Below, in pieces: positions 46,507 to 53,976 of a DNA stretch of 64,000 bases. The notes below the pieces were generated by a model, which was not told where the DNA came from, did no database searches, and saw only the letters and a program-made list of their open reading frames with translations. Made by a program: the position numbers and the translations under genes. The DNA comes from Nocardioides sp. YR527 (GTDB lineage: Bacteria; Actinomycetota; Actinomycetes; Propionibacteriales; Nocardioidaceae). Numbering within the stretch: position 1 is the stretch's first letter; the number at the start of each line of letters is the position of its first letter. The stretch spans positions 868,001 through 932,000 of the forward strand of contig NZ_FNFN01000001.1 of NCBI RefSeq assembly GCF_900101045.1. The letters are read 5' to 3'.

Positions 46507-47280
46507 TCACCCGCGCTGCCCCCGCGCCGAGGCATAGACGCAGAGGGCTGCGGCGGTGGAGAGGTTGAGCGACTCGGCGCGGCCGAAGATCGGGATCGAG
46601 ACCACGTGGTCGGCAGCGCCCGCGAGCTCGTCGGGAAGGCCCCAGGCCTCGTTGCCGAAGAGCCAGGCGGTCGGCTTCGCCAGCAGGTCGTCGGCGCCGA
46701 AGATGTCGGCCTCGCCGTGCATGTCGGCGGCGAGAACGGTCAGGCCGGCGGCCTTCGCGGCCGCTACGGCGGCGAGGGGATCGCGCTCGACCGCGACGGG
46801 CAGGTGGAAGGCTGAGCCGACCGAGGCCCGGATGGTCTTGGGGTTGTAGAGGTCGACCGAGTCGCCGGCCAGGATCACCCCGGAGGCCCCGGCCGCATCG
46901 GCGCAGCGGATGACGGTGCCGGCGTTGCCGGGATCGCGTACGTCAGCACAGATCACCACGAGCGGACCGGCGATGTCGGCGAGCGGGACGTCCAGGAACC
47001 GGCACAGCGCCACCACACCGGCGGGGGTGACCGAGTCGGAGAGGCCGGCCATCGCGCGATCCTCGACGATCGTGACCTCGACTCCGCTGAGCAGATCCGC
47101 GTACGTCTCGGCACCCGCCTCCGTCGCGAAGACCTCCTGCACACAGCCGGGTACGTCCAGGGCGCCCTCGACGGCCTTCGGGCCATCGGCGAGGAACTGC
47201 CCTCGCTCGGCACGGACGGCTCGGCGGGCGAGCTTCCGGATCTCCTTGAGGCGGGCGTTTCCCGCTGCCAGCGGCGTCAT
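46507..47280 (-). CDS. TrmH/SpoU-family RNA 2'-O-methyltransferase
   Basis: The 257-residue protein has an N-terminal substrate-binding domain (FLADGPKAVEGAL) and the SPOUT knot motifs: VICADVRDPGNAGTVIRCADAAGASGVIL (read in parts), WLFGNEAWGLPDEL and IPIFGRAESLNLSTAAAL. It methylates rRNA, by analogy with the TsnR-type gene in the same place downstream of rplT in other actinobacteria. AGGAG lies just before ATG 47280. Two hairpins lie between it and rplT. Confidence 0.93.
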   Translation of the reverse strand: MTPLAAGNARLKEIRKLARRAVRAERGQFLADGPKAVEGALDVPGCVQEVFATEAGAETYADLLSGVEVTIVEDRAMAGLSDSVTPAGVVALCRFLDVPLADIAGPLVVICADVRDPGNAGTVIRCADAAGASGVILAGDSVDLYNPKTIRASVGSAFHLPVAVERDPLAAVAAAKAAGLTVLAADMHGEADIFGADDLLAKPTAWLFGNEAWGLPDELAGAADHVVSIPIFGRAESLNLSTAAALCVYASARGQRG

Positions 47281-47301
47281 CTGGTCTCCTTCAGCGGACA
47301 G

Positions 47302-47380
47302 TTTCCCGCCATGGCGGGGAAATCAACGGGTCGAACGACGATCACAGCGGCATCTTCCCGCCATGGCGGGAAAATGCCGC
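47302..47380. repeat. Two hairpins with a shared TTCCCGCCATGGCGGGAA core
   Basis: TTTCCCGCCATGGCGGGGAAA-like sequence at 47302-47322 and a longer hairpin at 47347-47380 (GCGGCAT arm, one mismatch, then the same 18-base palindrome) lie between rplT and the TrmH gene. The identical core in both marks a duplicated palindromic element. Confidence 0.8.
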
Positions 47381-47411
47381 GGACCCGCGCGAAACCTCCC
47401 GAGCACGCAGC

Positions 47412-47445
47412 GACGCCCGCCTCCGCTGATGCGTCGACGGGCGTC
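47412..47445 (-). terminator. Hairpin after rplT
   Basis: GACGCCCG (47412-47419) pairs with CGGGCGTC (47438-47445) across an 18-base loop, 16 bases after the rplT stop. It is a weak stand-alone terminator but is followed by the stronger hairpins at 47302-47380. Confidence 0.5.
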
Positions 47446-47460
47446 CCTACAAGATCTAAC

Positions 47461-47844
47461 TCAGGCGTTCGCGGGGGCGTTGACGTCCTCCGGCAGCGCA
47501 GCCTTGGCCTGGGCGACGAGCGCGTTGAACGCGGCCACGTCGTTGACGGCGAGGTCGGCGAGGATCTTGCGGTCAACCTCGATGCCGGCCAGGTTGAGAC
47601 CCTGGATGAAGCGGTTGTAGGTCATGCCCTCGGCGCGCGCGGCGGCGTTGATCCGCTGGATCCACAGCTTGCGGAAGTTGCCCTTGTTCTTGCGGCGGTC
47701 GTTGTAGGAGTAGACCAGCGAGTGGGTGACCTGCTCCTTCGCCTTGCGGTAGAGGCGCGAGCGCTGGCCCCGGTAACCGGAGGCCCGCTCGAGGGTGGTG
47801 CGACGCTTCTTCGCAGCGTTCACTGCGCGCTTGACGCGTGCCAT
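47461..47844 (-). CDS. rplT: 50S ribosomal protein L20
   Basis: The 127-residue basic protein ([38 protein letters not shown] read in parts) is L20, an early 23S rRNA-binding assembly protein. [30 protein letters not shown] is the conserved globular part. The C-terminus has a short Ala/Glu tail. It follows rpmI by 43 bases in the infC-rpmI-rplT operon. Confidence 0.98.
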   Translation of the reverse strand: MARVKRAVNAAKKRRTTLERASGYRGQRSRLYRKAKEQVTHSLVYSYNDRRKNKGNFRKLWIQRINAAARAEGMTYNRFIQGLNLAGIEVDRKILADLAVNDVAAFNALVAQAKAALPEDVNAPANA

Positions 47845-47887
47845 TTCAGTGCTCCTTGAATGCTAGGGAAAGTTTCGGGGTGATCGC

Positions 47888-48100
47888 TCAGCGACCGAGC
47901 AGCTTCTTCGCGCGCTTCACGTCGGCGGGGGCGAGCTCCACCAGACCGGCGTTGCGACGGTGCTTCTTGCGCGAGCCCGTGGTCGGCGCGGAGGCGAACG
48001 CAGCGCCGGACTTGCGGCCGGCCTGCAGGCGCTGGATCTTCCCGGAACCGGTCACCTTGAAGCGCTTCTTGGAACCGGAGTGGGTCTTGTTCTTCGGCAT
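47888..48100 (-). CDS. rpmI: 50S ribosomal protein L35
   Basis: The 70-residue protein begins MPKNKTHSGSKKRFKVTGSGKI and has the RRNAGLVELAPADVKRAKKLLG end of L35. ATG 48100 has GAAGGAAG 5-6 bases upstream. Position between infC and rplT is universal. Confidence 0.98.
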   Translation of the reverse strand: MPKNKTHSGSKKRFKVTGSGKIQRLQAGRKSGAAFASAPTTGSRKKHRRNAGLVELAPADVKRAKKLLGR

Positions 48101-48167
48101 AGTTCTTCCTTCTCTCGTCGTCCGGCCGGTCACGGGGCGCCGCGGCGGCGGAAGTCAGTGGATCGAC

Positions 48168-48851
48168 TCAGAGGTCGATGTCGGGGTCGAGGTTCTCCGA
48201 GCGCCGCTTCGGCTTCGGGGTGGAGGCCGGACGAGCAGCGTTCGCAGCCGTACGCTCCGCCTTCTCGGCGGCCTCGTCGGCGGCACGCTCGGCGGCCTTC
48301 TCCTCCTTGGCCTCCTTGGCCTCGACCTTGGCGTCGGCCTTCTTCTTGTGGGGGCCGAGCACCATGATCATGTTGCGGCCGTCCTGCTTGGGCGAGGACT
48401 CGACGAAGCCCAGCTCCTGGACGTCGTCGGCCAGCTGCTGCAGCAGGCGGAAGCCGAGCTCGGGACGGTGCTGCTCACGACCGCGGAACATGATCGTGAT
48501 CTTCACCTTGTCCCCAGCGTTGAGGAACCGCACGACGTGACCCTTCTTGGTCTCGTAGTCGTGCTTGTCGATCTTCGGACGAAGCTTCATCTCCTTGATG
48601 ATCACGTTCGTCTGGTTTCGACGGGCTTCACGGGCCTTCTGGGCGTTCTCGTACTTGAACTTCCCGTAGTCCATGAGCTTGCAGACCGGCGGCTTGCCCT
48701 GCGGGGCGATCTCGACAAGGTCGAGGTCGGCCTCCTGGGCCAGGCGCAGCGCGTCAGGGGTCGGCACGATGCCGACCGTCTCTCCGTTGGGACCAACGAG
48801 GCGGACCTCGGGAACCCGGATCCGGTCGTTGATACGAAGCTCAGTGCTGAT
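48168..48851 (-). CDS. infC: Translation initiation factor IF-3, AUC start codon
   Basis: The 227-residue factor prevents subunit joining and checks the start codon. Family homology ([20 protein letters not shown], then the linker and [47 protein letters not shown]) extends upstream of the nearest GTG (48767) to an ATC codon at 48851-48849, preceded by GGAGG with a 4-base gap. Rare AUU/AUC/AUA starts allow IF-3 to limit its own synthesis, as in E. coli infC. The C-terminus has an extra Lys/Glu/Ala-rich tail of about 60 residues, common in actinobacteria. The leader carries an attenuator. Confidence 0.95.
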   Translation of the reverse strand: MSTELRINDRIRVPEVRLVGPNGETVGIVPTPDALRLAQEADLDLVEIAPQGKPPVCKLMDYGKFKYENAQKAREARRNQTNVIIKEMKLRPKIDKHDYETKKGHVVRFLNAGDKVKITIMFRGREQHRPELGFRLLQQLADDVQELGFVESSPKQDGRNMIMVLGPHKKKADAKVEAKEAKEEKAAERAADEAAEKAERTAANAARPASTPKPKRRSENLDPDIDL

Positions 48852-48892
48852 GTGTCCTCCAGTTGTTGTGGCTGCGGAGGCTTGAGGATCTT

Positions 48893-48965
48893 GGTTTCCG
48901 GGCCGCGTGCACGGGCGGTCCGGAAATCAAAAAAGGCTTCCGCTGGATTGTCACAAGCGGAAGCC
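48893..48965 (-). terminator. Intrinsic terminator in the infC leader plus a second hairpin
   Basis: On the - strand GGCTTCCGCT (48965-48956) pairs perfectly with AGCGGAAGCC (48944-48935) around an 11-base loop and runs into TTTTTT (48934-48929). This is a textbook intrinsic terminator, 78 bases before the infC start. Directly after it a second hairpin (48928-48893, seven plus four base pairs) lies before the Shine-Dalgarno sequence. Together they look like an attenuator for the infC-rpmI-rplT operon. Confidence 0.85.
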
Positions 48966-49105
48966 AGTCAAGACGCTCACCCACGATCGGGCTCGCACCA
49001 CCGAATCCATCGACCCATGAACTTCTGGGACACTGTCTTCGGGACCGGACCCGACGACCTGTGTTGCTAGGCGGTCGATGCGGGTGGGAGAACGCTGTCG
49101 TGATC

Positions 49106-49113
49106 TCCGCTTG
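49106..49113 (-). promoter_or_regulatory. Candidate anti-terminator segment in the infC leader
   Basis: CAAGCGGA on the - strand (49113-49106) is exactly complementary to TCCGCTTG (48961-48954), which is most of the 5' arm of the leader terminator. Pairing of the two would prevent the terminator hairpin. Confidence 0.5.
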
Positions 49114-49158
49114 TTGGATCGAACCGACGACGTACATCGGCTGATCGGTCAACACGGA

Positions 49159-49188
49159 ACCCTACTGCAACATTCCCGCCGGTCCCAA
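49159..49188 (-). promoter_or_regulatory. Candidate promoter of the infC operon
   Basis: TTGGGA (49188-49183) and TAGGGT (49164-49159) are spaced by 18 bases on the - strand. A start near 49152 would give a leader of about 300 bases. The -35 overlaps the tandem repeat at the SseB-gene end. Confidence 0.4.
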
Positions 49189-49228
49189 TCCTCAGGGCTC
49201 AATCCTCAGGGCTCAACCCTCAGGGCCG
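49187..49228. repeat. 14-bp tandem repeat, three units, at the SseB-like gene end
   Basis: AATCCTCAGGGCTC occurs at 49187 and 49201 and as a variant at 49215. On the - strand TGA appears every 7 bases (starting 49222, 49215, 49208, 49201, 49194), so all frames are stopped. The gene's own stop is the first of these. Confidence 0.85.
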
Positions 49229-49723
49229 GACCCAGGCCGTACGCGGCCCGACGGTCGCCAACTGCCAGCCCTCGGCGACCTTGTGCAGGTCATCGCCCTC
49301 GATCGCGAACGGGACCGGGCCGGCGAGGTCGAGCACGAGGGCATCGGCGCCGTCGTGGACGGCTGCCTGAGCCGCGTCGCGCAGCGAGACCGGCACCGGA
49401 CGGGCGTCGGCCTGCCACGCCTGCAGCGGCGCGGTGCCGGTGAACCCGAGCAGCGCCTGGCGTCCGTCGGCGCCGGTGAGCAGCACGGTGGCCATGTCGG
49501 AGGACTTGTCGTGGGCAAGACCGGCATCGTCGACCTCGACCTCGCCCAGCACCGCGACGACCGGGACCAGCACCCGGGCGGCCGCCAGGACGGTGAGCAC
49601 GTCGGCGTGCGTGGCCTGGCCCGCGGCGTACGACCTCATCACCGTCGCCACCTCGGGGCTGGTCTCGCCGGTGTCGCCGGGAAATGCCGTGCCGAGGAGT
49701 CGCTTGTCGTTCATCGACTCCAT
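49220..49723 (-). CDS. SseB-family protein
   Basis: The 167-residue protein contains the SseB N-terminal domain pattern: ARVLVPVVAVLGE, DMATVLLTGADGRQALLGFTGTAPLQAW and DALVLDLAGPVPFAIEG. The family, named for enhanced serine sensitivity, has no firm biochemical role. Orthologues lie upstream of infC in other actinobacteria. ATG 49723 has GAGG 4 bases upstream; ATG 49714 is an alternative. Confidence 0.87.
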   Translation of the reverse strand: MESMNDKRLLGTAFPGDTGETSPEVATVMRSYAAGQATHADVLTVLAAARVLVPVVAVLGEVEVDDAGLAHDKSSDMATVLLTGADGRQALLGFTGTAPLQAWQADARPVPVSLRDAAQAAVHDGADALVLDLAGPVPFAIEGDDLHKVAEGWQLATVGPRTAWVRP

Positions 49724-49802
49724 TGAACCTCAGCCGAAGATCAGGGCCGATATCGGGGACAGTCCGGGTGCCGGACGACCGGGACGGTGGAAGACTGTAG
49801 GC

Positions 49803-50267
49803 ATGGACCAAGGCGCCTACCTCGCACTAGCAGCCGCGCTCACCGTTCTGGGCGCGATCTGGACCTGGGTCGCGTTCCGACGGCGCGGCCTCGGAGCCGG
49901 CGTGAGGGCGTTCGGGTGGACGCTGCTCGCCCCGGCGGCCTACCTGACCGGGTTGCTGCGCGCCGGCAGCCGGATCGTCGACGCGATCGGCGACTGGGCC
50001 GCCCGCCTGGTCTTCAGCCCGACCGTCTGGATCGGGTTCGGCCTCGCCGCGCTCGCGATCGTGCTGATCTTCGTCTCCCGCCTCCTGCCCACCAAGGAGA
50101 AGCCGAGCCGAGCAGCCCGGAAGGGGGCTGCCGGCGCAGCGCCCGCGGGCTCGGCCGGTCCGGCCTCGGTCGCGGCTCCGAGGACGGCCAAGGGCCCGGT
50201 GGTCGACGACGATGACGAGGACATGGCCGACGTCAACGACATCTTGAAGAAGTACGGCATCTCCTGA
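49803..50267 (+). CDS. Small membrane protein of unknown function
   Basis: The 154-residue protein has helices at about 5-23 (YLALAAALTVLGAIWTWVAF), 38-58 and 73-92 (WIGFGLAALAIVLIFVSRLL). A Lys/Ala-rich linker leads to an acidic end DDDDEDMADVNDILKKYGIS, where the last 15 residues resemble a conserved C-terminal motif of actinobacterial proteins near SseB genes. It is divergent from the SseB-like gene and lies 2 bases from the kinase-like gene. Confidence 0.75.
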   Translation: MDQGAYLALAAALTVLGAIWTWVAFRRRGLGAGVRAFGWTLLAPAAYLTGLLRAGSRIVDAIGDWAARLVFSPTVWIGFGLAALAIVLIFVSRLLPTKEKPSRAARKGAAGAAPAGSAGPASVAAPRTAKGPVVDDDDEDMADVNDILKKYGIS

Positions 50268-50269
50268 CG

Positions 50270-50809
50270 TTGACCGACTCCCCGACCGCCGATCTCCTCA
50301 TGATCGCGATGAGCCGTCCGGCCACTCTCGGCCCCGGGCGGCTGATCTGCGTCGACGGCCCCGCCGGCTCCGGGAAGACGACCCTGGCCAACGCCCTGGC
50401 CGACATGACGCAGGCGCCGGTGGTCCACATGGATGAGGTGTACGCCGGCTGGGACGGCCTCGCCGACGGCATCGCCCAGCTCGAGACGATCCTGCTCCCC
50501 CTCGTCGAGGGAGCCCCCGGGTCCTACCGCCGCTACGACTGGCACGCACACGAGTTCGCCGAGACCGTGCTGGTCCCGCCGAGCCCGCTGCTCGTCATCG
50601 AAGGCGTCGGCAGCGGCGCCGCCGGCTACGACGGCCTCCGCACCGCCCTCGCCTGGGTCGACGCACCCGAGGCGGAGCGCAGGCGACGCGGCATCGATCG
50701 CGACGGCGACACCTTCGCACCCCACTGGGACGCCTGGGCCGCGGCCGAGTCCGAGCACTTCGCGCGCGACCGGACCGAGGCCCGCGCCGACGTCGTCGTC
50801 ATGACCTAG
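50270..50809 (+). CDS. Uridine kinase-like P-loop protein
   Basis: The 179-residue protein has Walker A DGPAGSGKTTLANAL near residue 30, VVHMDEVYAGWDGL, a lid-like Arg region (EAERRRRGIDRDG) and SPLLVIEGVGSG. This matches the uridine kinase/adenylylsulfate-kinase-like family annotated in actinobacteria; the substrate is not certain. The TTG 50270 start is weak; ATG 50300 (MIAMSRPATLG) would give a protein ten residues shorter. Confidence 0.75.
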   Translation: MTDSPTADLLMIAMSRPATLGPGRLICVDGPAGSGKTTLANALADMTQAPVVHMDEVYAGWDGLADGIAQLETILLPLVEGAPGSYRRYDWHAHEFAETVLVPPSPLLVIEGVGSGAAGYDGLRTALAWVDAPEAERRRRGIDRDGDTFAPHWDAWAAAESEHFARDRTEARADVVVMT

Positions 50810-50830
50810 CCGCCGCCCCGGCAGCGGCCG

Positions 50831-51778
50831 TCAGGAGATCAGCTCGTCCAGCCGCGAGTAGGCCCGCGCGTCACCCTGGAGGACCTCCGAGCGTCGCCCG
50901 TCGACCGAGACCGGTACGTCACCCGCGACCGTGACCCGGCGCATCTCGCGCGGGTGGTGGTCGAAGTCGGCGACCGCGTAGTGCTGGGTGGCCCGGTTGT
51001 CCCACATCGCCACGTCACCGGGCTGCCAGGTCCAGCGGATGGTGTTCTCGAGCTTGGTGACCCGGTCCTGGAGCAGGTTGAACAGCTGGATCGACTCGGT
51101 GGAGGTGAGCCCGTCGAACTCCTTGACGAAGCTGCCCAGGACCAGCGACCGCTCCCCCGTCTCGGGGTGCACGCGGACGACCGGGTGCCGGGTCTCGAAG
51201 TGGATCGAGGCGAAGTCGTCGCGGGAGTAGTTGGCGTCGGGCTGCTCGTGCTCCTCGTCGCGCTGGGCGTAGTCGTAGGAGTTGGTGTGCACCGCCCACA
51301 GCGCGTCGGCCAGCGCCTTCAGCGGCGCCGGGAGCCGGTCGTAGGCGGCCGCGGTGTTCGCCCAGATCGTGGTGCCGCCGTAGGGAGGCAGGGTGACCGC
51401 GCGGAGCACCGAGATCGCCGGGACCCGGTCCACGAAGGTGACGTCGGTGTGCCACGCGTTGGCCGCCATGCCTGCGTTGGCGGTGACCCTCAGCACCCGT
51501 CCGGAGCCGGTGTCGACCGTCGGATGGGCGGTCGTCAGCTCACCGAACCGGGCCGCGAAGGCGCCCTGCGCCTCGTCGGTGAGCCCGTCCTGGCCCCGGA
51601 AGAAGAGCACCTTGTGGCGCAGCAGGGCATTGCGTACGTCCTGGATCTGGGTGTCGTCGGCCTCGGCCAGGTGCAGGCCCTCGACGACGGCACCGATCCG
51701 GGCGCCGGCGCGGCGGATCCGCACGCCCGAGGGCGTCTCGACGACGTCCGCGGGACGGTGTAGCTCGGTGATGGTCAC
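50831..51778 (-). CDS. TauD/TfdA-family 2-oxoglutarate-dependent dioxygenase
   Basis: The 315-residue enzyme has the iron facial triad: HxD in NAWHTDVTF, the distal His in NRATQHYAVADF, and the 2-oxoglutarate Arg in HPREMRRVTV. TauD uses taurine; related enzymes use sulfonates, phenoxyacids or trimethylammonium compounds. It is the last gene of an operon with a glycine-betaine-type ABC importer, so its substrate is probably the imported molecule. GTG 51778 has GGAGG 9 bases upstream. Confidence 0.9.
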   Translation of the reverse strand: MTITELHRPADVVETPSGVRIRRAGARIGAVVEGLHLAEADDTQIQDVRNALLRHKVLFFRGQDGLTDEAQGAFAARFGELTTAHPTVDTGSGRVLRVTANAGMAANAWHTDVTFVDRVPAISVLRAVTLPPYGGTTIWANTAAAYDRLPAPLKALADALWAVHTNSYDYAQRDEEHEQPDANYSRDDFASIHFETRHPVVRVHPETGERSLVLGSFVKEFDGLTSTESIQLFNLLQDRVTKLENTIRWTWQPGDVAMWDNRATQHYAVADFDHHPREMRRVTVAGDVPVSVDGRRSEVLQGDARAYSRLDELIS

Positions 51779-51794
51779 AGTCGTTCTCCTCCGA

Positions 51795-51836
51795 TCAGGG
51801 ATTCGGTCAGGGATTCGGTCAGGGCGGTCAGGCGGG
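51795..51836. repeat. Tandem TCAGGGATTCGG units after the ABC permease gene
   Basis: Two 12-base units TCAGGGATTCGG (51795, 51807) are followed by shortened units TCAGGGCGG and TCAGGCGGG. The last TCA is the permease stop on the - strand. All TGA codons here are in the same frame because unit lengths are multiples of three. Confidence 0.75.
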
Positions 51837-52730
51837 GGTGAGCTCGGGCTCGGGGGACTTCGCGTGGACGCCGCGGCCGAGCTTCGGCCACCAGGACGGC
51901 ACCAGGCCACGCTGGCCACCGAGCGCGGCAGAGACGCGGTCGAGGTAGATCGCGATGACGACGACGGCAAGACCGCCTTCGATCGAGGCACCGATCTGCA
52001 GTCCCTGGACGGCGTTGACGACCACGCCACCGAGGCCCGAGCCGCCGACCAGACCGGCCACGACGACCATCGAGAGGGCCAGCATGATCACCTGGTTCAC
52101 CCCCGTCATGATCGACTCGCGCGCCAGCGGGAGCTGGACCTCGCGCAGGATCTCCCAGCGGCCGGCGCCGAAGGCTGTGGCCGCCTCGACGGTCTCGGGG
52201 TCGACCTGGTTGATCCCGAGCTGGGTGAGCCGGACGGCGGGCGGTAGCGCGAAGACGATCGTGGCGACCAGGCCGGGTGCGTCGCCGACACCGAAGAAGA
52301 GGATCGTCGGCAGCAGGTAGACGAAGACCGGCAGCGTCTGCATCAGGTCCAGGACCGGCCGCAGCGCCGCTCGCAGCGGTGGCGAGAAGGCCGACCAGAT
52401 GCCCAGCGGGATGCCGATCACCAACGCGACCAGGGTTGCCACGAGCACCGAGGTGGTGGTCTGCATCGTCTCGTACCACAGGTCCATCGACTCGATCAGG
52501 AGCAACCCGGCGGTCAGCACCAGGGTCAGTACGACCTGGCGAGTGACGACCAGCGCGATCACGGCGAGCACGATGATCATCGCGAGCGGCGGCAGCCCGC
52601 CGAGCACGTTGTAGACCATCCGGAGCAGGAAGTTGAGCGCCTCCTTGATGCCGTCGAAGAACGGCCCGAGGTTGTCGGTGAGGAAGTTGATGACGTTCTC
52701 GCCGATGTCGCCGATGTGGAGGTCAGGCAT
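51828..52730 (-). CDS. Glycine betaine/proline-type ABC permease (ProW-like)
   Basis: The 300-residue inner-membrane protein has about six helices. The permease loop is EAATAFGAGRWEILREVQLPLARESIMTGVNQVIM (read in parts), and LALSMVVVAGLVGGSGLGGVVVNAVQGL is typical of ProW/OpuAB. It pairs with the CBS-containing ATPase upstream, whose 3' end overlaps its start by 8 bases. Confidence 0.92.
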   Translation of the reverse strand: MPDLHIGDIGENVINFLTDNLGPFFDGIKEALNFLLRMVYNVLGGLPPLAMIIVLAVIALVVTRQVVLTLVLTAGLLLIESMDLWYETMQTTTSVLVATLVALVIGIPLGIWSAFSPPLRAALRPVLDLMQTLPVFVYLLPTILFFGVGDAPGLVATIVFALPPAVRLTQLGINQVDPETVEAATAFGAGRWEILREVQLPLARESIMTGVNQVIMLALSMVVVAGLVGGSGLGGVVVNAVQGLQIGASIEGGLAVVVIAIYLDRVSAALGGQRGLVPSWWPKLGRGVHAKSPEPELTPA

Positions 52731-53976
52731 GGGCCACCTCCGCGGCCTCGTCGTTCACGGTGTCGTTCACGGTGTCGTTCACGGTGGAGAGCGCCGAGAG
52801 GATCGCACCGCGCGGCACCACGCCGCACAGCCTGCCGTCCTCGTCGAGGACGGTGACGGGCACGACCTGGCGGCCCGCCAGATGCATGAAGTCGCCGATC
52901 ACGTCGCCCTCCTTGACCTGGTGGTAGTCCTCGCCCAGCGCGTCGTGGACGCTCGTGGCGCCGCGGCGGGTCAGGGTCACCAGCCGGTCGTCGGTGACGA
53001 CACCGAGCAGCGTGTCGTCCGCCCCGGTCACGAACGCACCGGTCACCTCGTTCTCTCCCAGCCTGCGCAGCGCGTCGTGTGGCGTGATGTCCTCGGGGAG
53101 TACGAGGCGGGCCGGCCGGATCAGGTCGGCGGCGCTGAGCACGCGGGCCCGGTCGACGTCGGAGACGAACTCGCTGACGTAGTCGTCGGCGGGATGCGCC
53201 ACGATCTCGGGTCCGGGGGCGAGCTGGACGACCCGGCCCTCGCGCATCACCATCACCCGGTCGCCGATCCGCATCGCCTCGTTGAGGTCGTGGGTGACGA
53301 AGACCGTGGTGCGCTGGTCCTGGGCCTGGAGCTCGACCAGCAGGTCCTGCATGTCGCGCCGGATCAGCGGGTCCAGCGCCGAGAACGGCTCGTCCATCAG
53401 CAGGATCGGCGGGTCCACCGCCAGCGCGCGGGCGAGCCCGACCCGCTGCCGCATGCCGCCGGAGAGCTCGTGCGGGAGCTTGTCGCCGCGCCCACCCAGG
53501 CCGACCCGGTCGAGGGCGGCGTCGGCCTTCTCGAGGCGCTCCGGCTTCGCGATGCCGCGTACCTTCAGGCCGTACGCCGCGTTCTCCCGCACCGTCCGGT
53601 GCGGGAAGAGCGAGAAGTGCTGGAAGACCATGCCGATGCCGTTGTTGCGGAGCTCGCGCAGCCGCTGGTCGGAGATCTTGGTGATGTCCTCGCCGTCGAT
53701 CAGCAGCTCGCCGGCGCTGGGCTCGTTGAGCCGGTTGATCATCCGCAGCACGGTCGACTTGCCCGAGCCGGACAGGCCCATGACCACGAACATCTCGCCC
53801 TTGGCGATCTCGAAGTCGATCTCGTGGGCACCGAGGTAGCCGCCTGCCGCCGCTGCCGCCGCGCGTGGATCCTTCGCGGCCAGGACCTTCTCGGCCTGTC
53901 GTCGGCCGAGTCCGTAGACCTTGCTCAGCCCTCGCCCGACGATCGCGGGCTCGGTCGTGTGGTTCGTCTCGCTCAT
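52723..53976 (-). CDS. Glycine betaine/proline-type ABC ATPase with CBS domains (ProV-like)
   Basis: The 417-residue ATPase has the OpuAA/ProV N-terminus (SKVYGLGRRQAEKVLAA), Walker A GLSGSGKST, signature LSGGMRQRVGLARAL and Walker B ILLMDEPFSALDPLIRR. C-terminal tandem CBS domains (DALRRLGENEVTGAFV, GRQVVPVTVLDEDGRLCGVV) often sense ionic strength. Near its end VNDT is repeated three times through a 12-base duplication. ATG 53976 overlaps the stop of the binding-protein gene by one base. Confidence 0.94.
   Translation of the reverse strand: MSETNHTTEPAIVGRGLSKVYGLGRRQAEKVLAAKDPRAAAAAAGGYLGAHEIDFEIAKGEMFVVMGLSGSGKSTVLRMINRLNEPSAGELLIDGEDITKISDQRLRELRNNGIGMVFQHFSLFPHRTVRENAAYGLKVRGIAKPERLEKADAALDRVGLGGRGDKLPHELSGGMRQRVGLARALAVDPPILLMDEPFSALDPLIRRDMQDLLVELQAQDQRTTVFVTHDLNEAMRIGDRVMVMREGRVVQLAPGPEIVAHPADDYVSEFVSDVDRARVLSAADLIRPARLVLPEDITPHDALRRLGENEVTGAFVTGADDTLLGVVTDDRLVTLTRRGATSVHDALGEDYHQVKEGDVIGDFMHLAGRQVVPVTVLDEDGRLCGVVPRGAILSALSTVNDTVNDTVNDEAAEVAHA
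52751..52786. repeat. In-frame 12-bp tandem repeat within the ProV-like gene
   Basis: TCGTTCACGGTG is repeated exactly at 52751, 52763 and 52775, encoding VNDTVNDTVND at the C-terminus of the ATPase. Perfect identity suggests a recent expansion that can vary in copy number. Confidence 0.85.

Noticed and set aside
47302..47322. Start of a small gene at the ATG inside the CCATGG palindrome core
   Set aside because: The ATG is part of a duplicated palindrome; frames from it are short, and the region lies between convergent structural elements with no ribosome binding site.
48168..48767. infC called from GTG 48767
   Set aside because: Conserved IF-3 residues and the Shine-Dalgarno lie upstream of this codon; the start is placed at ATC 48851.
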